64,000 nt of DNA. Origin: Deltaproteobacteria bacterium (GTDB lineage Bacteria; Desulfobacterota; Binatia; Binatales; Binataceae). The stretch spans positions 33,483 through 97,482 of the forward strand of contig JAJXYF010000034.1 of NCBI GenBank assembly GCA_021780755.1, given 5' to 3'. A program made the position numbers and the translations under genes. This document shows, piece after piece, positions 1 to 8,331 of this stretch. Every line of letters starts with the position of its first letter. Positions within the stretch are counted from its first letter, which is position 1. The notes under the pieces were generated by a model. That model saw nothing but the letters and a program-made list of their open reading frames with translations, was not told the DNA's origin and searched no databases.

Positions 1-929
1 GTCACGCCCAACCGCTTCTGAAATTTCTCGCGCATCAAGGGATTCGGCCAGACCTGGATTCCGGTGTCCTCCGTAATCGCGAGAAACATCGCGCCGTGGC
101 GAACGCTCTCGTCGCGCACTGCCGTTATCAAGCCCTCCGTTACCCGCCACGCGTCCTGCCATGAGCGTTCCACCGGCGGCGAGTAGATGCTGTAGTTAAT
201 CGCCTGCTCGACCGGATGTTCCGCGGTCGGTCCGCTATGACCCCCCTTCATGATCTCCCAGCTGTTGCTGAACAGATCGAGTAGCCGCAGATCGCGATAG
301 TCAAAACGCGCCATGCACCACAACTTGAAGCTCGGCGAATCGATAAACGGGCCGGTCAGCTTCATGCGGTCGCCGTCGTAAACCCAGAACGGACGGCACT
401 GGTCCGGTTCGAGCACCACCGAGTTGTTGCGCACATCGTTGCCGAGGAAAATCGCGAGCACCACGATGTCCGGCGAATAGGCCCACACCTTGCGCTGCAG
501 CGTGAGGAGTTCCTGCGCCGTGCCATATCCGTCCACGCCGAAGTTCATCGCCTCCACGCGCTTGCCCTTGAGCCGCGGACAATCCGCAAGTTCGCGCCCC
601 GCAATCGCGGTAAAGGTCTTGTCCTCCGCCACCTGGATCGCCTCGACGTAGGAATCCCCGATCACCGCCACGCGCACGACACCGGGCGGCTTCGCCTTTG
701 CGTAGTCAGGGCCGCGGAAACCGTCGCGATTGATCCGCACGTAAGATTCGCCCTCGCGCTTGTACCAGCCGTGCGCGCCCGCATTCAGGCCCCATCCGCG
801 AAACTGGTCATAGCAGTAAAAGTACGGAAACCAGTGGTTCGCGATGCGGATGCCGATATCGGCAACTCCCAGCGCGAGCCCGAATCCGAATGCGATCAAT
901 GCCAATGTGCCGATCAGTTTCCTCATCAT
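1..929 (-). CDS. SGNH/GDSL-family hydrolase, C-terminus cut by window edge
   Basis: The gene is open from an ATG pair at 929/926 to the left edge, so its 3' end is missing. Residues 1-25 form a hydrophobic signal anchor (MRKLIGTLALIAFGFGLALG), placing the enzyme outside the cytoplasmic membrane. SGNH block I is VIGDSYVEA with the presumed nucleophile Ser near residue 92. Block II is NFGVDGYGTAQE near 129-140 and block III is FLGNDVRNN near 160-168. The block V Asp-x-x-His would lie beyond the edge. The substrate cannot be told; SGNH enzymes of this layout include esterases and polysaccharide O-acetyl-handling proteins. It lies downstream of an LLM oxidoreductase gene but is separated from it by strong hairpins. 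Confidence 0.8.
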   Translation of the reverse strand, partial: MMRKLIGTLALIAFGFGLALGVADIGIRIANHWFPYFYCYDQFRGWGLNAGAHGWYKREGESYVRINRDGFRGPDYAKAKPPGVVRVAVIGDSYVEAIQVAEDKTFTAIAGRELADCPRLKGKRVEAMNFGVDGYGTAQELLTLQRKVWAYSPDIVVLAIFLGNDVRNNSVVLEPDQCRPFWVYDGDRMKLTGPFIDSPSFKLWCMARFDYRDLRLLDLFSNSWEIMKGGHSGPTAEHPVEQAINYSIYSPPVERSWQDAWRVTEGLITAVRDESVRHGAMFLAITEDTGIQVWPNPLMREKFQKRLGV

Positions 930-977
930 GCGCTCTTCGATTCGAGTGTCGCAGCGACGCCCCGCGTCTCGCACGCA

Positions 978-1028
978 GGGCCCGGCCGATGGCGACGACT
1001 CGCAGGGCCGTCGCCATCGGCCGGGCCC
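978..1028. repeat. 19-bp perfect inverted repeat (long hairpin)
   Basis: The left arm at 978-996 (GGGCCCGGCCGATGGCGAC) is exactly complementary to 1010-1028, with a 13-nt loop. It sits between two minus-strand genes, 49 bp upstream of the SGNH hydrolase start. No U-tract follows on either strand, so it is not a classical intrinsic terminator. Confidence 0.85.
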
Positions 1029-1037
1029 GTGAAACGA

Positions 1038-1065
1038 CTGCGGCCGGCTTGGCAGCCGGCCGCAG
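1038..1065 (-). terminator. 12-bp perfect hairpin after the LLM oxidoreductase gene
   Basis: The arms 1038-1049 and 1054-1065 (CTGCGGCCGGCT and its complement) pair perfectly around a 4-nt loop, 33 bp after the stop codon of the minus-strand LLM gene. On the minus strand it is followed by TCGTTTCA, only weakly U-rich. It probably ends or stabilises the LLM transcript. Confidence 0.55.
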
Positions 1066-1098
1066 CATTATACCGATTCGATTTCGTGTCGCGCGCGT

Positions 1099-2241
1099 TT
1101 ACGCCTGCAGCCGAAACGACGCCGGCTCCGCATGGATTCCCACGCCCGCCCGCGAGACCTGCTGCTCCGCCGCCGGCACCACCTTTTTCAACTCGGGCAT
1201 CACCTCGCTCGCGAACAGCCGCATGCTCCCTTCCGCGAGGTCGTAGGGCATCGCGCCGTAGCTGAACACGCCGTTGAACGCCTGCGAGCGTGTGCGCCGA
1301 TGCACGTCCATGATCTTGTCGTAGCACATCTCAGGCGTGCCCCAGACCTGCAGGCCGAGGAAGAAATCCGTCATCTTGTCCACGCCGCCCGGCGCGTTGA
1401 CGTTCTCCTGCATCGCCTTGTAAGCCTCGTAGCCCTTCATTTTCGTCAGATGGTCGCCGACCAACTCGTAATGGCGGATGACCGATTTCCAGTAGCCCCC
1501 GATATACTTGCGCGCCATCTCCTCGGCCCGATCGCGGTTCTCGTCGCAATAGGTCCAGCCGCCCACGATCGGCGCGGGCGCCTCTGTTCCGTTCGCTTTG
1601 CGATATACCGCGCCGTAATCCGCGAGTTCCTTTACCACCATGTCCCACGGCTTTTGCGGAATGATCAGCAGCCCGATGCCCAGCTCCGCCATGATCTGCG
1701 ACGACTCCGGCGAGACCGCCGCCGCGAACGTCCGTCCCTTGAACGACTTGAACGGGGCCGGCCGCAATGCGCGCCGCGTCTGCTGAATAAACTTGCCGTT
1801 GTATTCGCACACCCCGGTCTCGAGACCCTCGAGAATCATCTGCGCGGACTCGACGAAGAGGTCGCGGCTCGCCTCCTGGTTCACGCCAAAGCCCTCGAAC
1901 TCGACCCGCCCCAGCCCGCGCCCGAGTCCCAGGATAAAGCGGCCGTTCGAGTAATGGTCGAGCATGACCACCTGTTCGGCCACGCGTATCGGGTTATGCC
2001 ACGGCAGCACGACGACCATCGAGCCGAGCTGCACGCGCTCCGTGCGTCCGGCGAAGTAGGTCAGGAACTGCAGCACGTCGGGGCACATCGTGTAGTCGGT
2101 GAAATGATGCTCGACGCCCCAGATCGAATCGAAGCCGAGCGGCTCCGCGAGGTCGCCTAGTCTGAGTTCGTTGCGGTAAACATTGCGGTCAGTGCGTCCG
2201 TCGCCCTGTCCCTGAAAAATCACTGCCATTCCGACGTGCAT
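1099..2241 (-). CDS. LLM class (bacterial luciferase-like) flavin-dependent oxidoreductase
   Basis: The protein has 380 residues and a luciferase-like TIM barrel. The family signature is seen in LAEPLGFDSIWGVEHHF near the N-terminus, RTERVQLGSMVVVLPWHNP, and GRFILGLGRGLGRVEF. Such proteins use FMNH2 or F420H2; which one is not clear here. The start at 2241 is favoured over longer options because AGGAGA lies about 10 nt upstream and the protein then begins MHVGMAVIFQ, as expected for the family. The same strand carries the SGNH hydrolase downstream, separated by two hairpins, so the gene is probably its own unit. A role in monooxygenation of an organic substrate is likely; the substrate is unknown. 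Confidence 0.88.
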   Translation of the reverse strand: MHVGMAVIFQGQGDGRTDRNVYRNELRLGDLAEPLGFDSIWGVEHHFTDYTMCPDVLQFLTYFAGRTERVQLGSMVVVLPWHNPIRVAEQVVMLDHYSNGRFILGLGRGLGRVEFEGFGVNQEASRDLFVESAQMILEGLETGVCEYNGKFIQQTRRALRPAPFKSFKGRTFAAAVSPESSQIMAELGIGLLIIPQKPWDMVVKELADYGAVYRKANGTEAPAPIVGGWTYCDENRDRAEEMARKYIGGYWKSVIRHYELVGDHLTKMKGYEAYKAMQENVNAPGGVDKMTDFFLGLQVWGTPEMCYDKIMDVHRRTRSQAFNGVFSYGAMPYDLAEGSMRLFASEVMPELKKVVPAAEQQVSRAGVGIHAEPASFRLQA

Positions 2242-2584
2242 GCTTTGCTTCTCCTGCGTGACGAGTTTTGCGAGGCGCGCCCGGCGCTGCCGCGGTGCGC
2301 GCTCGATCCGAGCAACTATATCAGCAACTTCCTCCGCGACGCCACGCAACCACAAGCTCAACCAGAATCGTCGTCCAAAGCCCCTGCTCTCATCCTGAGC
2401 GGCGGCTGCCGCGGCGAAGCGATCTCGCGCGCCAGCGCGCCTTGGCCCGGAAGACCCTGCTCGTCTTCGCTGAAACACCTGGTTCCGGTCTTTCAGAACG
2501 CTTCATACGCGCCCACGGCAGATCTCATGAACGCAATCCGCATGACCGATTGTCTTATTGTTCCCCGCCTCTTTTTACACGGCG
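2242..2584. other. Intergenic region, no gene recognised
   Basis: About 340 bp upstream of the LLM gene. It should hold the LLM promoter, but I could not identify boxes. Near 2388-2420 is a motif (TCATCCTGAGCGGCG) like one also seen near 60.1 and 60.3 kb. Open frames here lack family features and look like chance. Confidence 0.4.
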
Positions 2585-2666
2585 AAGCCCGCATCTTTTA
2601 CCAATGGGAAGTCTGAAACCTCGGTGAGGTTTCAGTAAAACAATTGTTCTGCTCTCTTCAACAACT
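2585..2666 (-). repeat. Palindromic dispersed repeat, copy 1
   Basis: The core hairpin CTGAAACCTC-GGT-GAGGTTTCAG lies at 2613-2635. It is flanked on the left by AGCCCGCATCTTTTACCAATGGGAAGT, shared in part with copies 2, 3 and 5, and on the right by a diverged TTCTGCTCTCTTCAACAAC. Read on the minus strand it lies about 35-85 nt after the stop of the small gene ending at 2698. Confidence 0.85.
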
Positions 2667-2697
2667 GCCTAACGCGCGCCTGACTCAACTCTCCAAA

Positions 2698-2958
2698 CTA
2701 GCCCTTGGGTTTGCCCTTGGACGTTCGCGTCGGTCGGGCCTTTTTCGGAGGCACCGGACGTTTCCTGGACAGCGCCTTCATCTCCTCGGATATATCGCCG
2801 CTTGCGATTCCGAGCGCAACCGCCGCCTTGTGGGCGGCCTTCTTCGCCGCTTCCTCAGCCTGCTCGACCGTCAACTCTATATCCTGAGTCACCGCCCCCA
2901 CGATGCCGCCACCCGCCGCTTTGGTTTCCACATCCCGCTTATTCGATCGCTTCGGCAT
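2698..2958 (-). CDS. Small basic protein of unknown function
   Basis: The protein has 86 residues from the ATG at 2958 (MPKRSNKRDVETKAAGGG). A middle segment is Ala/Glu/Lys-rich and probably helical (LTVEQAEEAAKKAAHKAAVA). The tail is very basic with Lys, Arg and Pro (RKRPVPPKKARPTRTSKGKPKG), which would suit nucleic acid binding. I do not recognise a family. No clear Shine-Dalgarno sequence precedes the ATG, and a TTG at 2976 is an alternative. It is followed on its strand by a copy of the palindromic repeat, as several other real genes here are, which supports it being a gene. Confidence 0.5.
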   Translation of the reverse strand: MPKRSNKRDVETKAAGGGIVGAVTQDIELTVEQAEEAAKKAAHKAAVALGIASGDISEEMKALSRKRPVPPKKARPTRTSKGKPKG

Positions 2959-3087
2959 GAATTGATAATGCCACAACGTTCAGTGCAAAGGCACGGTCGA
3001 GACACTAAAAAGTCGGATCAATGAAAGATCGAGGACCCGCTCCGCGAGTGCCTCATTGATTCGCTTCGATTTCAAACAGGCGCGCGA

Positions 3088-3504
3088 CTAGTTCCACTCG
3101 CAGGTCGCGCCTTTCAGCGTCATCGTTGCCGGATCGGCCTCAGATTCCACGGCCGCAATCACGTGATTGAAGGGAGCGAGCTTGGAATCATCGGTATGGT
3201 ACCGTGCGACTCCGCGATAGCGCACCTTATGTCCGTTGCCGGTGCGAACCCCGATACCGTTGCCGGAGATCTGAACCACGGCACCCGATTTCGCCAGCAG
3301 GACGCCGGTGTAGGTCCATGAGCTCGGACGGGTGGGGTCCCCGGCCGTCTCCACAGCCATGGTCCCGATATTTTGCCCTGGCACCTCCCCGCTCGACTCG
3401 CCCGCGAAGTCGATTTCGATGCGTCGACTGTCGCCGCCAGTATTACTCTGTCTGACCGACATAGCCTTGAGTACAAATTCACCGAGCACCTTTCCAAGAG
3501 CCAT
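3088..3504 (-). CDS. Conserved-looking small beta-rich protein, function unknown
   Basis: The protein has 138 residues. The start at 3504 is supported by a strong AGGAGGAATTT just before the ATG. The sequence is rich in beta-prone, Gly-containing segments (DFAGESSGEVPGQNIGTMAV, WTYTGVLLAKSGAVVQISG, GHKVRYRGVARYHTDD), resembling a single beta-barrel such as a calycin or allene-oxide-cyclase-like fold. That resemblance is a guess from pattern, not a family match. There is no signal peptide or membrane segment, so it is probably cytosolic. No neighbour indicates a role. Confidence 0.65.
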   Translation of the reverse strand: MALGKVLGEFVLKAMSVRQSNTGGDSRRIEIDFAGESSGEVPGQNIGTMAVETAGDPTRPSSWTYTGVLLAKSGAVVQISGNGIGVRTGNGHKVRYRGVARYHTDDSKLAPFNHVIAAVESEADPATMTLKGATCEWN

Positions 3505-3718
3505 AAATTCCTCCTGTTTCGGCCGGTGTGATGCTAACTCCGGGTTTTTGAGTGTCATGCGGAGCGGGTCTGATCTGCCTACTAAGCCTTCAGTTCAAAT
3601 AAATCAAATGCCGTAAATTCAAATGGCGAACTTAAGCAAGCGGGATCGCATACTGTCGTTGTCGGAACCCTGATGAATAACGACGAGCACGGTAATGCGG
3701 ATGGGGCTCAAAATGACA

Positions 3719-3762
3719 TCCAGCGCCTCGGTGAGGAGGTCCTTCCCAAATTCAGAAAGTAA
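3719..3762 (+). pseudogene. Remnant: C-terminal end of an LLM oxidoreductase
   Basis: The bases read IQRLGEEVLPKFRK-stop, against IQRLGEEVLPRFRK-stop at the end of the intact gene ending at 5188. Upstream sequence has no similarity to the family, so only the last 14 codons remain. This is decay after duplication or recombination. Confidence 0.8.
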
Positions 3763-3794
3763 CCCTCAAGCTTCGATCGGGTGGTGCCCGTCGT

Positions 3795-3881
3795 TCAATG
3801 CGACCCGAGGGGCTGCGGCACGATCGCTGACGTGGCGCTGTCAGACTCGGTCGCGGCGCCGGCGACCGCGTGCGGCGCGTC
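3795..3881 (-). pseudogene. Remnant: C-terminal end of the RodZ-like gene
   Basis: On the minus strand this reads DAPHAVAGAATESDSATSAI and on to the same PQPLGSH-stop as the intact gene at 5221-5901, with two amino acid changes. The rest of the gene is absent. Confidence 0.8.
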
Positions 3882-4090
3882 CATGATGCCACAACAGAAG
3901 TCCGAAGGGATCACGTCGAATACGGGGTTGATCCCTCGGCGTCAAAATTCGTGATGCGCGAAAATCGAACGCCATGGGCTTTTGGCGTCGCCCGGACGTT
4001 GATATGGTTTCGCCGCGTCGCTCCCGTGCAGTCCTGAAAATCAAGTCAAGACGGTTGGGCTGCTCATCGCGAGCGTCAATCGGTGACAAA

Positions 4091-4114
4091 AATGGTTTTG
4101 CGTTCCTCAACAAT
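4091..4114 (-). repeat. Half copy of the dispersed repeat (no palindrome)
   Basis: GTTTTGCGTTCCTCAACAA matches the conserved right arm of copies 5 and 6, but no CTGAAACCTC hairpin adjoins it. It lies just upstream of the LLM gene starting at 4145. Confidence 0.6.
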
Positions 4115-4144
4115 ATCCGATCGCTCCCGCGAGGTGCACGTTTA

Positions 4145-5188
4145 ATGATCTCCTTCGGCTACATGCCCGACACTCACGGCGGGCCCTACCAGCAACCCGA
4201 ACCCAGCCCCGAGCGTAGCGCCGACTTCGCCGAGCAATTGCTCCTCGAATCCGAGCAGGCCGAACGCCACGGCTTCGATGGCGTCTTCGTGCCCGAGCGT
4301 CACGCGCGCACCGAATGTATGTTCCCGAGTCCATTGCCGCTGCTCGCCGCGATCGCCGCGCGCACCCGCCGCGTGCGTATCGGCACCGACATCCTGATGC
4401 CGCCGCTGTACAATCCCGTCCATCTCGCCCAATCGGTCGCGCTCATCGATGTCCTCTCACGCGGGCGCCTCACGCTCGGCGTGGGCGTCGGTTATCATCC
4501 GGACTACTTCGCCCACCTGGGTGTTCCGATTAAGCAGCGCGAAGGTCGATTTGAAGAATCACTTGAGATTATGAATCGCGCGTGGACTACCGAGGGCCCC
4601 TTCGCCTTCCACGGCAAGTACTACAATTTTGACGCGATTCACCTCACGCCCAAGCCCTATCAGCGGCCGCGGCCGCCGCTTTGGATCGGCGCCTTCGGGC
4701 CTAAATCGATCGCCCGCGCCGCGCGCCTCGGCGACCTCTGGACGATGGCGCCGTTCTTCGACAGCCTCGATCGAATTAAAGCGCAGGTTGACCTTTATCG
4801 GGAGGCCGCGATCAAGGCCGGCAAGACGCCGCGCCTCGCACTCCTGCGCGATGGCTGGCTCGCTTCTTCCAGGGAGGAGGCCGAGCAGACCTTCGGCAAG
4901 CTCTGGCTCGAAGAGTGCAAGTTCTACTTTAAGTGGGGGATGCTCGCGCCCACGCCGGAATTCAGCCGGGCCTCCGACTTCACACTCGATAAGATTCGCC
5001 CGCTCGGCTACCCGATCATGGGCAACGCGGCGGACTGGCTCGAAAGGCTGGATTTCTGGAATCGCGAGTTGGGTGGTATCGACTGGTTTGTTTTGCGGAT
5101 TCGCATTCCGCTCGGACCCGCGCCCGAGAAGGTCATGGAGTGTATCCAACGCCTTGGCGAGGAGGTGCTTCCCAGATTCAGAAAGTAA
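4145..5188 (+). CDS. LLM class flavin-dependent oxidoreductase
   Basis: The protein has 347 residues. The luciferase-like fold shows in MISFGYMPDTHGGPYQQPEP, HGFDGVFVPERHARTE, RTRRVRIGTDILMPPLYNP, and GRLTLGVGVGYHPDYFAHLG. PPLWIGAFGPKSIARAARLG is the typical later block. The start at 4145 is chosen because GAGGTG stands about 9 nt before it and the family N-terminus begins there; upstream codons are unlike the family. It converges on the RodZ-like gene 33 bp away. Both ends are bracketed by the 165-bp direct repeat, so the gene could be lost or amplified by recombination. The cofactor (FMN or F420) and substrate are not determined. Confidence 0.88.
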   Translation: MISFGYMPDTHGGPYQQPEPSPERSADFAEQLLLESEQAERHGFDGVFVPERHARTECMFPSPLPLLAAIAARTRRVRIGTDILMPPLYNPVHLAQSVALIDVLSRGRLTLGVGVGYHPDYFAHLGVPIKQREGRFEESLEIMNRAWTTEGPFAFHGKYYNFDAIHLTPKPYQRPRPPLWIGAFGPKSIARAARLGDLWTMAPFFDSLDRIKAQVDLYREAAIKAGKTPRLALLRDGWLASSREEAEQTFGKLWLEECKFYFKWGMLAPTPEFSRASDFTLDKIRPLGYPIMGNAADWLERLDFWNRELGGIDWFVLRIRIPLGPAPEKVMECIQRLGEEVLPRFRK

Positions 5189-5307
5189 CCCTCAAGCTTC
5201 GATCGGGTGGTGCCCGTCGTTCAATGCGACCCGAGGGGCTGCGGCACGATCGCTGACGTGGCGCCGTCAGACTCGGTCGCGGTGCCGGCGACCGCGTGCG
5301 GCGCGTC
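5143..5307. repeat. Direct repeat, downstream copy (165 bp)
   Basis: This is the intact junction of the LLM gene end and the RodZ-like gene end. Its partner is 3717-3881. Confidence 0.9.
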
Positions 5308-5901
5308 GAGGTTGGCGGCTGCCTGGCGATGCCGGTTCGATTCATAGAGATAGACCCCTGCGGCTACCGCAAGGAATCCGATCACCAGTATCGCGCCGCC
5401 CCATCCGCGCCGTCTGCGCGGTTCGGCCACCAGCGGTTGATCGAGTCGCGCGGGCGGGATGCTGTCGGCGCGCTGTACCTCCCGCACGAAGCGCATCGCG
5501 ACGTCTTCCTGATCGAGCTCGAGGAAGCTCGCGTAACGCCGCAGGAATGGCACCAGGTAGAGCTGATCGGAAATCTCCGAGTAATCGTTGGTTTCCATCA
5601 TGCGCAAATAATGCGCTGGCAGCCGCGTCTCGCGCACGACATCCACGGCGGTGAATCCACGGCGCTCGCGCGCCGCAATCAGAAACGTTCCCAGGCTCTG
5701 ATCGGGTTGATTGCCGGCCGGCGTTTTTTCGGCCGCCGCATTGGCCCCCGCGCCGTTCGTCCGGCCGCCGCCGCGCACCGGCTCCGTTCCCGCCTCATCT
5801 GCCGCCGCCCGCGATTTCGATCCACCCTCCGCGATCACCGCGCTCGATCCTTCAGGTTGATCCTCGGGCGTCTCCGCCGTCTCTGCTTTCTTGTCGTCCA
5901 C
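5221..5901 (-). CDS. RodZ-like membrane protein with N-terminal helix-turn-helix
   Basis: The protein has 226 residues. Residues 1-68 are a charged, low-complexity leader. Residues about 69-140 form an HTH_25/RodZ-type Xre-like domain (LGTFLIAARERRGFTAVDVV, then YLVPFLRRYASFLELD). A single membrane helix follows near 168-188 (WGGAILVIGFLAVAAGVYLY) and a short tail, so the HTH faces the cytoplasm. RodZ links MreB to the membrane and helps set cell shape. The protein lacks the long periplasmic beta domain of E. coli RodZ, so it is a shortened relative, and its N-terminal leader is unusual. It converges with an LLM gene and is divergent from the arn set. Confidence 0.75.
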   Translation of the reverse strand: MDDKKAETAETPEDQPEGSSAVIAEGGSKSRAAADEAGTEPVRGGGRTNGAGANAAAEKTPAGNQPDQSLGTFLIAARERRGFTAVDVVRETRLPAHYLRMMETNDYSEISDQLYLVPFLRRYASFLELDQEDVAMRFVREVQRADSIPPARLDQPLVAEPRRRRGWGGAILVIGFLAVAAGVYLYESNRHRQAAANLDAPHAVAGTATESDGATSAIVPQPLGSH

Positions 5902-6311
5902 CGGATTGGCTTCCTCGAATTTTGCTCAGCGTAGTATTTCGGACGCCCAACGGTCGCCGAGATCGGGCCTCGGCACGCCGCCGCGTCCTCCGCGATCGGG
6001 CACAAAGAGGGATTCCATCGTAAACGAAAGGCAGGAATGTCTAACGCGAAACGTAACGCAGGCCCGTAGCCTCACTGAACCGGCGGTCGCCGAAATGTGC
6101 CCGCGCATCATTGTAGTGTCGCACTTAAGCTATAGGTCACCGTGAGGCAATCCAAGTCCCTGCGATGGGCCATTTTAGGCTTCGGTGCTCGCACGCTCGG
6201 CTTTAACTGGCGCGACGCGTTTGCCACAATGGCGCGGCGGGCAGCCGGCAATATTGTTTCGATCCGCAGTCCCGGTCAAAATTGAAAATTCCCGCCCCTG
6301 GTAACGACTGC
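5902..6311. other. Divergent intergenic region before arnC
   Basis: About 400 bp between the divergent RodZ-like gene and arnC. It should carry promoters for both. AT-richer sequence near 6105-6140 (TTGTAG then TATAGG) is a weak promoter candidate with a too-short spacer. No gene or clear operator was recognised. Confidence 0.4.
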
Positions 6312-7325
6312 GTGAGCAACCTTGGCAAGATAACTCCGATCCGCGACGCCCGCTCCTCCGTGGGTGAACTCGTCTCGATCGTGATTCCGGTTTACAACGA
6401 ATCGGCGAACCTGCACGCGCTGTGGACCCGGCTCAATCCGGTGGTGAGCGCGCTCGGCCGCGAATGCGAAGTGATCTTCATCGATGACGGTTCGCGCGAC
6501 GATTCGCTCGAAATCCTGCGCGGCTTCGCGGCCGGCGATCCGCGTGTTCGCGTGGTCGAACTGGCGCGCAACTTCGGCCAGCATTCCGCGCTGCTCGCGG
6601 GCTTTCGCAATTGCCACGGCGAGATCGTCGTCACGCTTGACGCCGACCTGCAGAATCCCCCCGAGGAGATTCCCAAGCTCATCGCCGCGATCGAGGCCGG
6701 CAACGACGTCGTCGGCGGTTGGCGCGAGGAACGCCAGGATCGCGCGTACCGGCGATTGGCCTCGCGCCTCCAGAACCGGCTGACCTCTGTGATCGTGGGC
6801 GTCCCGATGCACGACTACGGATGCATGCTGCGCGCCTATCGCCGCCACATCATCGAGACCGTCGTCGAATGCGACGAGAAGGCGGCCTTCGTGCCGGCGC
6901 TCGCGAACTCTTTTGCCAAGCGCGTTGCCGAAATTCCGGTCGGCCATGCCGAGCGCGCCGGCGGTGAATCAAAATATAATCTGTTCTCCCTCGCCCATCT
7001 GAGCCTCAATCTCATCACCGGCTTTTCGATGCTGCCGATGCGCGTGCTGAGCCTCACCGGCATGGGGATCTTCTTGCTCGACGCGATTTTCGCGGCCATC
7101 CTGCTCGGCCATCGCCTGGTTTACGGACCGCAGCAGGAAGGCGCGCTGTGGACGCTGTTTGCGGTGCTGTTCTTTTTGGTCGGCCTGGTTTTTCTCGCGC
7201 TCGGGCTGATCGGCGAATACATCGGGCGGATCTATATCGAAGTGCGCCGCCGGCCAAACTACATCGTGCGCGCCGTCCATGGCGATGGCGCGGCCGATAA
7301 CGGCAGCCATCCGCCGCCCCGGTGA
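6312..7325 (+). CDS. arnC: ArnC-type undecaprenyl-phosphate Ara4-formyl-N glycosyltransferase
   Basis: The protein is a GT2 family glycosyltransferase that moves 4-formamido-arabinose from UDP to undecaprenyl phosphate at the inner face of the cytoplasmic membrane. Visible motifs are LVSIVIPVYNESANL, IFIDDGSRDDS, and the DXD block TLDADLQNPPEEIPKL, which is characteristic of ArnC-like enzymes. Two membrane helices lie near the C-terminus (GMGIFLLDAIFAAILLG and LFAVLFFLVGLVFLALGLIG). The GTG at 6312 is used; a TTG at 6282 is also possible, and neither has a good ribosome site. The next gene overlaps its stop by one base, so the genes are coupled. Confidence 0.85.
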   Translation: MSNLGKITPIRDARSSVGELVSIVIPVYNESANLHALWTRLNPVVSALGRECEVIFIDDGSRDDSLEILRGFAAGDPRVRVVELARNFGQHSALLAGFRNCHGEIVVTLDADLQNPPEEIPKLIAAIEAGNDVVGGWREERQDRAYRRLASRLQNRLTSVIVGVPMHDYGCMLRAYRRHIIETVVECDEKAAFVPALANSFAKRVAEIPVGHAERAGGESKYNLFSLAHLSLNLITGFSMLPMRVLSLTGMGIFLLDAIFAAILLGHRLVYGPQQEGALWTLFAVLFFLVGLVFLALGLIGEYIGRIYIEVRRRPNYIVRAVHGDGAADNGSHPPPR

Positions 7326-8320
7326 TGGACGCTGGCCCAACGGCAGCGCGCGCGGCCGTGCGCGGCGCGCGGTGCGTGCTGTTTGCCTACCATGAGATGG
7401 GCCACGCATGCCTCGACGCGCTGCTCGCACTCGGTGCTCCGGTCGCCGCGTTGTTTAGTCATCGCGATGCGCCCGGCGAGGAAATCTGGTGGCGGTCATG
7501 TGCCGATCTGGCGCGCGCCAATTCAATCCCGGTCCTTCTGCCGGACAAAATCGGCGCCACCGAAATCCACCAGGTCGCCGCTTTCCGCCCCGCGATTATC
7601 TATTCGTTCTACTACCGCAACCTGCTGCCGCCCGGGTTGCTGGCTGTGGCGCCGATGGGCGCCTACAACCTGCATGGATCGCTGCTGCCGAAATATCGCG
7701 GGCGTGCGCCGGTCAACTGGATGCTCGCCAACGGCGAGCGCGAGGCCGGCGCCACCCTCCATCACATGGTCGAACGCGCCGATGCCGGCGATATCGTGGC
7801 GCAGCGCGCGATCGAGATCACCGATGACGACACGGCGCTGACGCTCTATCGCAAGATCGTGCCACTCGGCGCCGATTTGATCCGCCAATATCATCCGCTG
7901 ATCGCGACGGGCACGGCGCCGCGCCGCGCGCAGGATCTTTCGCAGGGCAGCTATTTCGGCCGCCGCCGGCCTGCGGACGGCCATATCGATTGGCACTGGC
8001 CGGCGCGCCGAATCTTCAACCTGGTGCGCGCCGTCACGCATCCGTATCCCGGCGCGTTCGGCTTCCTGGACGGGCGCAAGGTGTACGTCTGGTCGGCGAA
8101 AATTGCCGCGGAGACCGGCGTCCGCGGCGCCCCCGGCGAAATCATTGCCGAACGCACCGACGGCGCGATCGAAGTCGCGGTGGGCGACGGCAGCGTGCTT
8201 CTTTGCCGCGTCCAGATCGAGGGCGGCGCCGAGGCCGGCCCGCGGGAAATTCTCATTGCGAGTCGTGGCGACGGGGCGCTGACGCACGCGGCCACGGCGC
8301 GTATGATCAGGTTCGGCTAA
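7325..8320 (+). CDS. ArnA-type formyltransferase, stand-alone
   Basis: The protein has 331 residues and uses 10-formyltetrahydrofolate to formylate UDP-Ara4N, or a related UDP-4-amino sugar. The catalytic Asn-x-His and Asp are seen in YNLHGSLLPKYRGRAPVNW and MVERADAGDIVAQ, almost the wording of E. coli ArnA. In E. coli this domain is fused to a dehydrogenase; here the dehydrogenase is the next gene. A C-terminal OB-like formyltransferase domain follows (about residues 215-320). The ATG at 7325 shares a base with the arnC stop; a GTG at 7322 is an alternative. Relatives such as Fmt or other UDP-sugar formyltransferases are possible, but the context favours ArnA. Confidence 0.85.
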   Translation: MDAGPTAARAAVRGARCVLFAYHEMGHACLDALLALGAPVAALFSHRDAPGEEIWWRSCADLARANSIPVLLPDKIGATEIHQVAAFRPAIIYSFYYRNLLPPGLLAVAPMGAYNLHGSLLPKYRGRAPVNWMLANGEREAGATLHHMVERADAGDIVAQRAIEITDDDTALTLYRKIVPLGADLIRQYHPLIATGTAPRRAQDLSQGSYFGRRRPADGHIDWHWPARRIFNLVRAVTHPYPGAFGFLDGRKVYVWSAKIAAETGVRGAPGEIIAERTDGAIEVAVGDGSVLLCRVQIEGGAEAGPREILIASRGDGALTHAATARMIRFG

Positions 8321-8331
8321 ACGGAGGTCAC

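Larger units (their letters stand above)
3717..3881. repeat. Direct repeat, upstream copy (165 bp)
   Basis: This segment matches 5143-5307 at a constant offset of 1426 bp with only a few substitutions. It carries the last codons of an LLM oxidoreductase gene on the plus strand and the last codons of the RodZ-like gene on the minus strand, so the intact junction lies at the other copy. Confidence 0.9.

Noticed and set aside
2236..2616. 126-codon plus-strand frame in the upstream region
   Set aside because: No ribosome site, no family resemblance, and it runs through a dispersed repeat.
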